A stretch of DNA of 64,000 nt, taken from positions 246,718-310,717 of the forward strand of contig CAUYUJ010011492.1 in assembly GCA_963575745.1 (NCBI GenBank), in the 5' to 3' direction. A program made the translations under genes and the position numbers. Shown piece by piece: positions 34,710 to 42,946 of this stretch; position 1 is the first letter of the stretch; every line of letters begins with the position of its first letter. This DNA is from Prorocentrum cordatum (lineage: Eukaryota > Sar > Dinophyceae > Prorocentrales > Prorocentraceae). The notes beneath the pieces were generated by a model, which was not told the origin of the DNA, ran no database searches, and saw only the letters and a program-made list of their open reading frames with translations.

Positions 34710-37527
34710 TCAGCCAGGGAGGGCTGCCATCGACTTGGCCATCGTGCTCACCACCTGGGCCTGCGCGGTCGCCTGCTGCGCGCAGGCGTGGACCTCCTCC
34801 GCTGTCCACGTGAACGTCGACGGGTAGGCCTTGTTATTATTGATCTTCTCTCCGACCTTCTTCATCGTGCTCAGCTTCTCCAGCAGCCCAGTGGCATGCG
34901 TCATGATGGCCTCTGGGATCTTGCTGGCCCCTGGGGTGCCAGACTGCATCGCCATCTCCAGCTTGGACATGGGCATCGCGATCTTGGCCAGGGAGCGCGT
35001 GACCAGGAGCCTGAGATCTTTCTCCTTCTTATCTGCGTCTGCCTTCTCCTTCTTCTCTGCCTTCTCGCGCGCCTTGCGCTCCCTCTCGGTCTCGGTCGGG
35101 GGCGCAGACGGTCCTCGCTGTCCGCGCCCGCGCGGAGGCGGGGCGTCCGAGCTGCTGTCGCTGTCCGAGCCCGAGCTGCTGCTGGTGATCGGCGGTTTCG
35201 CCTTCTTGGACTTCTTCTTGGAAGCAGGAGCCGAATCGGACATCTCAGCGCCCTTGCGCTTGCCCGTGCCGCTGCCCTTGTCAGCGTCCTTAGCCTTGCC
35301 CTTGGCCGTATCCTTGCCAGTGTCCTTATCTTTATGCTTGCCGCTGTCCTTGTCCTTATGCTTGCCGCCGTCCGCATTCTTATCTGCGTTCTTGCCGCTG
35401 GCCTTGTCCTTGTGCTTGCCGCCGTCTTTGCCCGTGCTATCATCCTTATCCTTGCTCCGAGTCTTGCCAGCGTCGTTATCCTTATCGGTGCATTTGATTT
35501 TCTCGTTGCCACTGCCTTTGTACTTATGCTTGCCGCTGTCCTTGTCCTTGTCAGCGCCTTTGTCCTTCTGCTTGCCGCTGTCCTTATCCTTATGCTTGCC
35601 GCCGTCATTCGCCGTATCCTTGTGGTTGCCGCTGTCCTTATCCTTGTACTTGCCGCCATCCTTATCCTTGTCCTTAGCCTTGCGCTTGCCGCCATCCTTT
35701 TCCTTGGCCGCATCAGTGTCCTTATCCTTGTCCTTATTCTTGCCCCGTTGCTGCTCCTTGTCTTTACCCTTGCGCGCGTCCTTGTGCTGATCATCGCCTT
35801 GCCTTTGGCGTTGCCCTTCTTTGCGTCGCTGCTATCGTCGGAATCGCTACTCTTCACACACGAACCGTCCCCATCACCCATGCTGTCATCGGTGCCGTAC
35901 TGATCATCGTCATCGGCCTCATCCGAATGGGGCTCATCCTCGTCGGAGCACGTGCTCGCCTCAGGCGCGTCCTCCATCTCATCATCGTCCTCATCCTGTT
36001 CGACAGAATCATCCGTGTCACCCTGGTCGTCATGCTGGGAGGCCGCGACAGCCTTCTTCTTCATCGTCTTGTTCTCATTAACATCCCCCTCGTCTGAAAC
36101 TTCGGCATCAACCCCTTCGGTTCTCGAACGACTCGCAATCTGGGCCTCCCATTTCTCGAACAGGCGAATGTCCACCTTGTAGCACATTCCCAAGATTGGG
36201 TGGGATAACGTGTCCGTGCACGTCTTGCGGATCCTCTTGCACGGGAACCCCTGCCTCTTGTACCAGCCCAACGGGTAGTAGCCCCCCTTCGTCATGTGTT
36301 TGCTCCCCTTTTCCTTGATGCTCGTCAGCGTCTCCTTCAAGAACTTTTTGACTGCGAACGTATTTGGGCAGTCCTTCACCGAGGCCCAGAAGCTCGTCCT
36401 CTCCTCGACGCTGAAGCTCTTGAGGCCCGACGATACCTCCTCCCACTCGGGCGCTCTGGTGGCCTGCACCCCTCGCGTGCTGCACAGCGCGCACCTGAAC
36501 ACTTGTCCTTTTTTGGTGACGCGGACGGGGTATGCCTTCATAACGTCGCATGGTTGCTGGCATCGGTCGCACAAGTAGGCTCTGTCTGCTTCCTCCAAAC
36601 ACAGCTGCTGCGACCTCTTGCTCGGGCTGCTGTTCAGGGCGAACGCCCCGAGTTTCCACTTGGCGCCCGACGCGTCCTCGCCCCAGCCGTCATCCTCGGT
36701 TGCCGTGCCCGCCGCCTTCGCCTTCGGCGGCGACACCGCCTCCGTCGCCTTCGGCGGCACGCCCTTCGCCTTCGGCGGCACGCCCTGCTGCTTCGCGCCC
36801 TTCGGCTTCGCGCTCGCCGACGCGGCGGCCTGCGGGGGGCCCCCGCTCGCTTTCGCGGACGCCCTCTTCGGCGGTGGCGGTGCCGCGCCCTTCGACGTTG
36901 CGACCGTCGGCCGCATGAAGCTCGCGATGTCGGCGTATCCCGTCCCCTTGTTCCTGGCGGCCTCCTTTGCCTTGGCCACGGCCTCGGCCTTCTCCCTGGC
37001 GGCTGCTTTCACCTCCTCCTTAGCGCGGGCCTTCTCCTTGGCCACGGCAGCTGCCTTCTCCTTAGCGCGGGCCTTCCCCGTCTTCATAGCTGGCTTCATA
37101 GCTGGCTTGGTGGCAGCGGCTGGCCTCCTGAGCGCGGCCCGCGATGCGCCCTTTTCCTCATCGGCCTCCTCATCTTCTGGCGCCTCGGGCGGCGGCGCCG
37201 CCGCGGATGGGCCATCATCGGATGGCGGCGCCGCCGCGGATGGACCACCGTCGGATGGCGGCGCCGCCGAGGATGGACCACCATCGGATCGCGGCGCCCC
37301 CTCGGCGCCCAAGCCCAACTCTTGGATGAGCGCCTCCTGGATCTCTCCCTCCCCTGGGCCCGCGAGCTGCACCGTCTCCGCGTCGCTGACCTCGCCGAGG
37401 CGACGACGCCGACGACGACGGCGACGACGACGACGACAACGACGACGACGACGACGGCGTCGCTGACCTCGCCGCCTGGGCCCGCGGGACGCAGCGTCTC
37501 CGCGTCGCTGGCCGCAGCGTCGGCCAT
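34710..37527 (-). CDS. Zinc-finger, acidic and KD-repeat protein with introns, gene 2
   Basis: Start ATG at 37,527. The first 20 codons end at GGCGAG; a 77-bp segment (37,467-37,391) that begins GT, ends AG and is bounded by a 17-bp direct repeat restores the frame when removed. Exon 2 has PPSDGG-type repeats, a Lys/Ala-rich stretch, a Cys cluster (LCDRCQQPC, then RCALC) like a treble-clef zinc finger, a conserved-looking GGYYPLGWYKRQGF and HPILGMCYKVDI region, and an Asp/Glu tail. Near 35,775-35,815 the frame must change again (short GC-AG intron or one-base indel). It then reads KDKDGGKHKDKD-type repeats and a C-terminal helical domain (RSLAKIAMPMSKLEMAM; stop at 34,710). About 890 aa in all. 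Probably nuclear; function unknown. Confidence 0.55.
37391..37467 (-). other. Putative 77-bp GT-AG intron in gene 2
   Basis: Flanked by GGCGAGGTCAGCGACGC at 37,473-37,457 and 37,396-37,380. Removal joins GGE to VSDAETV in frame. The body is largely (GTC)n. An expanded repeat causing a frameshift is the alternative. Confidence 0.55.
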
Positions 37528-37642
37528 CGCTTGGTGTTGCTTGGTTGCCTGGGCGTGGACGCGCCCCGCGCGAGGGGCCCGCTAACGGGCGCGCTTGATC
37601 CGCACGAGGCTGACATCAGTAAGCGCGGGCCTCTATGCGTCA

Positions 37643-37658
37643 GCGATCATCATCGCTA
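37643..37658 (+). repeat. Palindrome e, upstream of gene 2
   Basis: AGCGATCATCATCGCT, 116 bp above the gene 2 start. Gene 2 lacks a clear TAGCC/GGCTC motif, though GCGCGCCCG appears in the leader. Confidence 0.85.
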
Positions 37659-37659
37659 A

Positions 37660-38048
37660 GTTACTTGCTCGCCTAAGTGGCGTAACTGACTTAAGTAGCA
37701 CCCCGTGTTATCCTTTTGTTATCCTTTGGTTATCCTGTGTTATCCTTTTGTTATCCTGGGATCGGGGCCCGATAGGGTAACAAAAGGATAACAAAATGAT
37801 AACAAGGGTCAAATAGGATAACAAAAGGATAACAAAAGGATAACAAAAGGATAACACGGGTCAAATATAATAACATGTTATCATTTTGTTATCCTTTTGT
37901 TATCCTATTTGACCCTTGTTATCCTTTTGTTATCCTCTTGTTATCCTATCGGCCCTGATCCCAGGATAACAAAAGGATAACAAAGGATAACAAAAGGATA
38001 ACAAAAGGATAACAATGGGTGCTACTTAAGTCACTTACGGAACTTGCC
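37660..38048. repeat. Central fold-back of GGATAACAAAA iterons
   Basis: Arms 37,672-37,870 and 37,878-38,048 are inverted copies (GACTTAAGTAGCACC at one outer end, GGTGCTACTTAAGTC at the other). They are built from about 25 direct repeats of the 11-mer GGATAACAAAA or its complement, interrupted by GGGTCAAATA. The centre is ATAACATGTTAT. The midpoint of the whole element is 37,951, inside this block. The outer ends carry AAGTTACTT-like words as the element termini do. It could be a nested MITE, a replication start or a recombination site. Confidence 0.85.
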
Positions 38049-38071
38049 CTACACCTGGCAGCACTTACCCA

Positions 38072-38495
38072 AGCGATTGGCATCGCTATCCCATCATGAT
38101 TCTCGTCTTCCTCCAACGAGCGATCGCCATCGCTACTTCCCCAGTGCTCAAAAGCGATCGCCATCGCTACTTCCCCAACGCCCAAAAGCGATCGCCATCG
38201 CTACTTCCCCAAAGCCCAAAAGCGATCGCCATCGCTACTTCTCCAAAGCCCAAAAGCGATCGCCATCGCTACACATCCGCATCCTCCTCCTCATGCCAGC
38301 TCCCCGCCCCGCCCACAGCAGGAACGATACCGACGTAACATACAAACAACGCATCCGCATCACCCCCACCCGCCTTGACACCCATCCCTCCCCGAGCGAT
38401 TGCCATCGCTACCCAATCCCCATCATCCTCGCCCAAGCGATCACCATCGCTACATCGCATATCCCCTTCTACTCGCCCGATCGATCCCCATCGCT
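38072..38495 (+). repeat. Palindrome cluster f, between genes 2 and 3
   Basis: Exact copies at 38,072, 38,119, 38,153, 38,187, 38,221, 38,255, 38,395 and 38,436; near copy at 38,480. From 38,153 to 38,270 they are spaced exactly 34 bp apart in a CCCAAA-linked tandem array. Confidence 0.92.
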
Positions 38496-38524
38496 GTCTA
38501 TTTTACTCTTATGCAACGGATGCC

Positions 38525-38690
38525 CGCGCTCTCCCGCGGGCACGCGGGCGGGCCGCGCGGGGCGCGGGGCGCGCGGGGCGCGGGCCGCGCGAGGCGCGGG
38601 TCGCGCCCCCGCGAAGGGCCGCGGGCCGCGCGGGGCGCGCGGCGCGGGCGGGGCGCGCGGCCCGCACTCCGCCCGCGGACGGCGGCTCAC
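38525..38690. repeat. GCGGGGCGCG-type GC-rich repeat
   Basis: Very GC-rich imperfect repeat just past the gene 3 stop; nothing coding recognised. Confidence 0.6.
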
Positions 38691-38701
38691 CCGCCAGGCC
38701 G

Positions 38702-39722
38702 TCAGCTCGACCTCGTCGCGTTCGCCAGCGCTGCCTCCACGTCTGCCCTCGCCGACGCCAGGGACTGCGACTCGGCGCGGAACGCGGCGGCCGCCTTGGC
38801 GCACACGTCCGCCGCCGTGCTGGCACATGCCCCCGCCCGCTTGATGCAGTCGATCACCGCCTTGCATCGTCGCCGCCACCGTCGCCTCGTCATCGTCGGT
38901 GTCGGCGTCGTCGTCGCCGTCGCCATCCTCGTCGCCAACGTCGTCGTCATGTCGCGCGTGCGTCGTCGCCCCCATCCCCCCGTCAGCGATCACCATCGCT
39001 TCCCTGCTCGTCGTCGTCGTCGCCGCTGGCGCCTTGCAGCTCGCCGACGAGATGGTCAACGATGATGCAGCAGTGCCGCCCGCCATTGGCGCCGTGACGA
39101 GCGACATCGCCGACGAAGGTCCTGGCGCCTTGCTGCTCGAGTGCACGATTGCCGCCGCGCTCTGCACCGTCTCCTGCAGCACCTCGCCCGTCTTCAGCAG
39201 AGCCTCATGCGTGCTCGAGCCGTCCGAGCGCGGCGGCGGGTGGCTCGGGAGCGGCGGCGGCGCCCCGCGGCGCGGCGGCGTCTCGGGGCGCTCGCCGCGG
39301 TGGCGGCGCGAGAGCTCGGCGCGGTGCTCGCCGCGGCGGCGGCTGCGCGACCTGCGGCGGTCGCGCCGCCCAGAGGCGACGGCGGGGGCGGCGCTGCCAC
39401 TGCCGCGCCCAGCGGTGGCCTTCTCCTTCTCCTTCTCCTTCTGGCCCTCGTACTTCCTCCACTCCCGCACCTCCTCAGACGGCATCTTGTCCTCGAGGAT
39501 CGCCAGGAGGACTTCTTCGCGCCGCGCGTGGCCCTCCGTGTCGGGCTCGCCCTGGTAGAACTTGTGCGACTCCACGGTGCTACTCTGCAGGTGGTTGTCG
39601 AGCCATTCGACGCACAAGTCGTGCGAGGACTTGTATGCCACCTTCCCGCACTTGTCTAAAGGGCACTTGATCCTGTGCCACTCCTCCTCCGCCTCCGACT
39701 TGGTCTCATCGACCATGGCCAT
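38702..39722 (-). CDS. RS-rich protein with one intron, gene 3
   Basis: Exon 1 (39,722-39,129, 198 codons) reads MAMVDETKSEAEEEW, a KCPLDKCGKVAY segment that may bind metal, a conserved-looking HARREEVLLAILEDKMP stretch, a Lys/Glu run, an Arg/Ser-rich region (RRDRRRSRSRRRGEH) and a Pro-rich linker. Removing 39,128-38,861 joins HSSSK in frame to AVIDCIKRAGACAST, and exon 2 ends in an Ala-rich helix and TGA at 38,702. Predicted length 250 aa. Without splicing the frame would run on into GC-rich repeat, so the spliced model is preferred. The RS region suggests a nuclear RNA- or DNA-associated protein; no family recognised. Confidence 0.55.
38861..39128 (-). other. Putative 268-bp GC-AG intron in gene 3
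   Basis: Starts GC after GCAAG and ends GCAAG before GCG, so the junction repeat is GCAAG|GCG. A partial third copy (CTGCAAGGCGCCAG) lies inside. It contains palindrome AGCGATCACCATCGCT at 38,985-39,000, keeping that element non-coding. Dinoflagellate introns often use GC donors. Confidence 0.55.
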
Positions 39723-39837
39723 GGCTGACGGTGCTGGTGCAGGCGCTGGCGTCGGCGCTGGCGTTGGCGCTCGCGTCGGTGCTGACGTCGGTGCTGGCGT
39801 CGGCGCAGGCGCAGGCGCTGGCGGGCGGGCGCGCCCT

Positions 39838-39915
39838 CGTGAGCCACCAAATGGCTATGATATGTGCAAATGCCAGCGGTCGGAATCGTTACCCATGCCA
39901 TCGATCGGAATCGCT
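39838..39915 (-). promoter_or_regulatory. Putative promoter module of gene 3
   Basis: Gene sense: palindrome variants, TTGCACATATCA, TAGCCATTTGGTGGCTCAC (39,857-39,839), then GAGGGCGCGCCCGCCCGCC and the leader. It resembles the dinoflagellate spliced-leader core TAGCCATTTTGGCTCA with three extra bases. ATG at 39,722. Confidence 0.5.
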
Positions 39916-39965
39916 ACCCATGCCAGCGATCGGAATCGCTACCCATGCCAGCGATCGGAATCGCT
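39875..39965 (+). repeat. Palindrome cluster h, 25-bp tandem
   Basis: Exact copies at 39,925 and 39,950; near copies at 39,875 and 39,900. All have the CGGA spacer and are linked by ACCCATGCC at a 25-bp period. Confidence 0.92.
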
Positions 39966-39969
39966 ACCC

Positions 39970-40832
39970 AACAAACACCGTCGTCGTCGTCAGTGTAGTC
40001 TGTGTGCCGTCGCCGCGATGGCGATCATCACGGTGACAGTGGTGACGGCGATTTCAACGGCGACACTGACGACGACGACGCTGACGACCGTTATCGCGAC
40101 GATGACGACGGCGATGGCAACGACGACGGCGACGGCGACGATGCCGATGATGACGCCGACGATGAGCAGGGAAGCGATGGCGATCGCTGGGGGGAGCGAC
40201 GACGCGCGCGCGACATGACGACGACGCTGGCGACGATCGGGAATCGCATTGAAGACAAGAGACGAGACGGGGACAATCGGACACTGACCCATATGATTTT
40301 TGCGGCCAAGGGCCCTTAGGGCCGATGAAACATGTTGCCACTGCCACGCCAGTGCAGGGTGTTGGAGCCAGTATGAGCCCTCCGCTGTGCCCGTTTTAGG
40401 CCCAGGTATCCGCGTCGTTTTGGGCCCAGGTCTCCAACCAAAAAAACATGTTGACACTGCCAATTAAGTTTGGAAAGCGACCCGTCGACGGCGGCGATGA
40501 CGACGATGGGCCATTTTATACTATGGCCGCCTGCGACAAGGCGAGCCCGATCTCTTATGCGCGCCGCCCGTGCGCGGGCGGCGCGAAGGAAAGCGGCCGC
40601 GAGCTGACGCCAGCACGCGGGCCGCGGGCGCGAGCCGCGGCCGAGGGCGGCAGGGCGCAAGGGGGGCCGAGCTCGGCGCCGAGCTCGGCGGGGCGCGGTG
40701 GGCTCGCCACCCATTCCCTGCACAACCGATCGGAGCGGCAGCGAGCAGGCGGCCGCGAGCCGCGGGCGAGGGCGGGCCCGCAGCGGCCGAGGGCAGCCGC
40801 AGGCGGGCCGCGAGCGCAGCACGCACGCGGCC
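39970..40832. other. Intergenic region between genes 3 and 4
   Basis: GAC/GTC-rich stretch at 39,975-40,170, then AGCGATGGCGATCGCT at 40,173-40,188, the only copy in reverse orientation. AACATGTTGCCACTGCCA (40,329) and AACATGTTGACACTGCCA (40,445) form a direct repeat. No gene supported; 40,550-40,830 is extremely GC-rich. Confidence 0.6.
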
Positions 40833-42110
40833 TCACAGAAACCGCGTCGGCGGCGGCCGCTTCGCCACGGTCGACGGGGCGGCCGCGGGGGCGGCGGCCG
40901 CGGGCACGGCGGCGGGGGCGGCGGCCGCGGGGGCGGCGGCCGCGGGCCGCGGCCCGCGTGGCGGCGGGCGGACCACCCGCGGGGGCGGCGCCACCTGCGT
41001 CGGCGCCGTCTTCGGGTGCACCTGCGGCGGCGCCACCTGCGGGTGCGACCCAGGGGGGCGCATCCCTGGCCCGAAGGCGCCGCGGCCGTACTTCGCCGCG
41101 AAGTACGCTTTGTTCTTGCCGCCCCTGTTGGCCCACTTCCCTGTGTTCCAGCGGTAGTTCTGGCCGCGCCACGTCATGGGGCCGCCCTCGTCTGGGCCGA
41201 CGGGGCCGCGCTGAGCCCATGAGAGCCCCATGCTCTTCGCCACCGCCGCCTCCGCGCGCAGGTCCTCGAGGTCCTCGGGCGTGTACCTGTTGTTGTACAC
41301 AGCCTGCCACGTGGCGACCCGATCCGCCTCCGTCGGCTCCGCCACGGCAGGGCGCACCCCCTGCGGCGGCGCGGGGCCTGCAGGGCGCACTTGCGACGGC
41401 ACGGCCACGAACGGGCGCGCAGGACGCACCTGCGATGATGGCCGCGGGGTGGGGACGCCAGCGTGCGCTGGAGCCAGGCCGCGCGCGCTGCCTGCGCTCG
41501 AGGACGGCAGCGCCCCCGCGCACGCCGCGTGCGACGCGGCAGACACCTCCACCGAAGCGTAGGCGGGTGGCGCACTCTTCGGCGGCTCCGCTGTCCTCGG
41601 CCGCACGCGGCGGCCGACCTCGATGGTCAGCGGCGCGCCGCCCAGGGAGCTCCCGTCGGCCGACCTCGAGCTCTGCACCGAGCCGCCCGAGATCGGGGCC
41701 CCGGACACGGCCGCGCCGCTGCTCTCGCCCCGCGGCTCGGACACCGCCGCCAGGGCAGCGTCGGCGCAGTCGTCCTCGGAGTCGATGCTGATCGACAGCA
41801 CCACCTCCGCCTCCACGGCCTCCTCGTGGGCGGCCTCCGCAGCGCCCGCAGCGGCAGCCGCCTCCTCGTGGGCGGCCTCCCCCGCCTCCTCCGCCTCCTC
41901 AGCGCCCGCAGCGGCAGCCTGCGCGTCGCCCTCAGCGGCGGCCTCCGCCTCCTGCTCCTCGACGGCGGCAGCTGCATAGTGCGCGCGCTCGGCCGCGTCC
42001 GCGTCCGCGCCCAGCAGCGCGTCGAACGCGCTGGCGGCCTGGAAGAACGCGCCCGCCAGGGCGGCAGCAGCGTCCGACGGGCCCGCCTGGGCGCTGGCGT
42101 CCGACGCCAT
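40833..42110 (-). CDS. Ala/Pro-rich protein of unknown function, gene 4
   Basis: A 425-residue frame from the ATG at 42,110 (MASDASAQAGPSDAAAAL). The N-terminal third is Ala/Glu-rich and helical, followed by an acidic LSISIDSEDDC patch, a Ser/Pro linker and a more ordered core: TEADRVATWQAVYNNRYTPE, DLRAEAAVAKSMGLSWA and MTWRGQNYRWNTGKWANRGG, then KNKAYFAAKYGR. The C-terminus is Pro/Ala-rich. The Trp/Asn/Gly core is the only part likely to fold and could be a nucleic-acid-binding motif; I recognise no family. The start fits the promoter module 80 bp upstream; an upstream in-frame start would translate through that module and a palindrome. Confidence 0.55.
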   Translation of the reverse strand: MASDASAQAGPSDAAAALAGAFFQAASAFDALLGADADAAERAHYAAAAVEEQEAEAAAEGDAQAAAAGAEEAEEAGEAAHEEAAAAAGAAEAAHEEAVEAEVVLSISIDSEDDCADAALAAVSEPRGESSGAAVSGAPISGGSVQSSRSADGSSLGGAPLTIEVGRRVRPRTAEPPKSAPPAYASVEVSAASHAACAGALPSSSAGSARGLAPAHAGVPTPRPSSQVRPARPFVAVPSQVRPAGPAPPQGVRPAVAEPTEADRVATWQAVYNNRYTPEDLEDLRAEAAVAKSMGLSWAQRGPVGPDEGGPMTWRGQNYRWNTGKWANRGGKNKAYFAAKYGRGAFGPGMRPPGSHPQVAPPQVHPKTAPTQVAPPPRVVRPPPRGPRPAAAAPAAAAPAAVPAAAAPAAAPSTVAKRPPPTRFL

Positions 42111-42185
42111 GCCAGGGCGGGCGCAGCCGCAGGCGCGCCGCAGGTGCCGCAGCCGCAGCCGCGGGCGGGCGGGCGGGCGGCGCGC

Positions 42186-42267
42186 CTGTGAGCCAAAAAT
42201 GGCGATGACAACGCGTGCGATTAATGCTATGTGCAATGCGCGCGCAATGCCAGCGATCGAAATGCTT
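42186..42267 (-). promoter_or_regulatory. Putative promoter module of gene 4
   Basis: Gene sense: degenerate palindrome (42,267-42,252), GGCATTGCGCGCGCATTGCACATAG, then CGCCATTTTTGGCTCACAG (42,204-42,186), then GCGCGCCGCCCGCCC. It differs from the spliced-leader core by one inserted T, one inserted base near the end and one substitution. It shares TTGCACATA and GGCTCAC with the gene 3 module. Confidence 0.5.
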
Positions 42268-42670
42268 CCCCCCGCCCCATCTGCCTCCCACTGCCGACCC
42301 GTCTCCCCTCCCCTTCCCTTCCCATCCGATCGCAGTCGCTTCGCCCCTCGTCCTGAGAGCACCCCGTCCCCCATCCAAGTTGCCACCATCGCTTCGCCGC
42401 CATCTTCGCCTCCTCCTCCTCTTCCTTCCCCAAGCGATTGCCATCGCTACCCCCCCACTCCTCCCCCTCCTCCTCCTCCTCCTTCCCCGTGCGATCGCCA
42501 TCGCTACCTCGCCCACTCTTCCTCATCCTTCCCCAAGCGATTGCCATCGCTACCTCTCCCACTCCTCCTCCTCCTCCTCCTCCTCCTCCTCCTCCTCCTC
42601 CTTCCCCGAGCGATCGCCATCGCTACCTCGCCCACTCTTCCTCATCCTTCCCCGAGCGATCACCATCGCT
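42252..42670 (+). repeat. Palindrome cluster j, between genes 4 and 5
   Basis: Exact copies at 42,433, 42,536, 42,609 and 42,655; near copies at 42,252, 42,325 and 42,490. Joined by CTCCTCCTCC tracts (42,562-42,600). Confidence 0.9.
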
Positions 42671-42946
42671 ACCCTCCTCCATCTGTTCCCCGTCCCCATC
42701 CTCGGCGGCGTAGCCGACGAGGCGTCTTCGACAACGCATGCATGCTGCGCCGTTGCAGCACCCGCGCGCGAATTATCGCCGACCAGGCTCAGCCCAGCAC
42801 CCCCAGCTGCTGGGCGAGGGCGAACAGCTGGCCCGCCACAGTTGCCACCAAGAGGATGGACTTGCTGCGAGCCGCAGGGTCGGAGGATCTCAAGATGCGA
42901 AAGAGCATCATCATCATCGCGCCCGCACCGTTCAGTAGCGCACGAA
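42671..42946. other. Intergenic region 3' of gene 5
   Basis: No repeats or gene motifs recognised. Confidence 0.4.

Noticed and set aside
34710-35243. Separate 177-residue gene starting MSDSAPASKKK
   Set aside because: The frame is open far upstream through the KD repeats, so it is better treated as the C-terminus of gene 2.
34901-35800. Arg/Thr/Ile-rich continuation of the gene 2 frame
   Set aside because: The alternative frame reads regular KDKD/GGKHKDKD repeats and continues into a helical C-terminal domain, so a frame change is more likely.
38119-38270. CRISPR array (regularly spaced repeats at 34 bp)
   Set aside because: Spacers are near-identical C-rich linkers, not unique sequences, and no cas genes occur.
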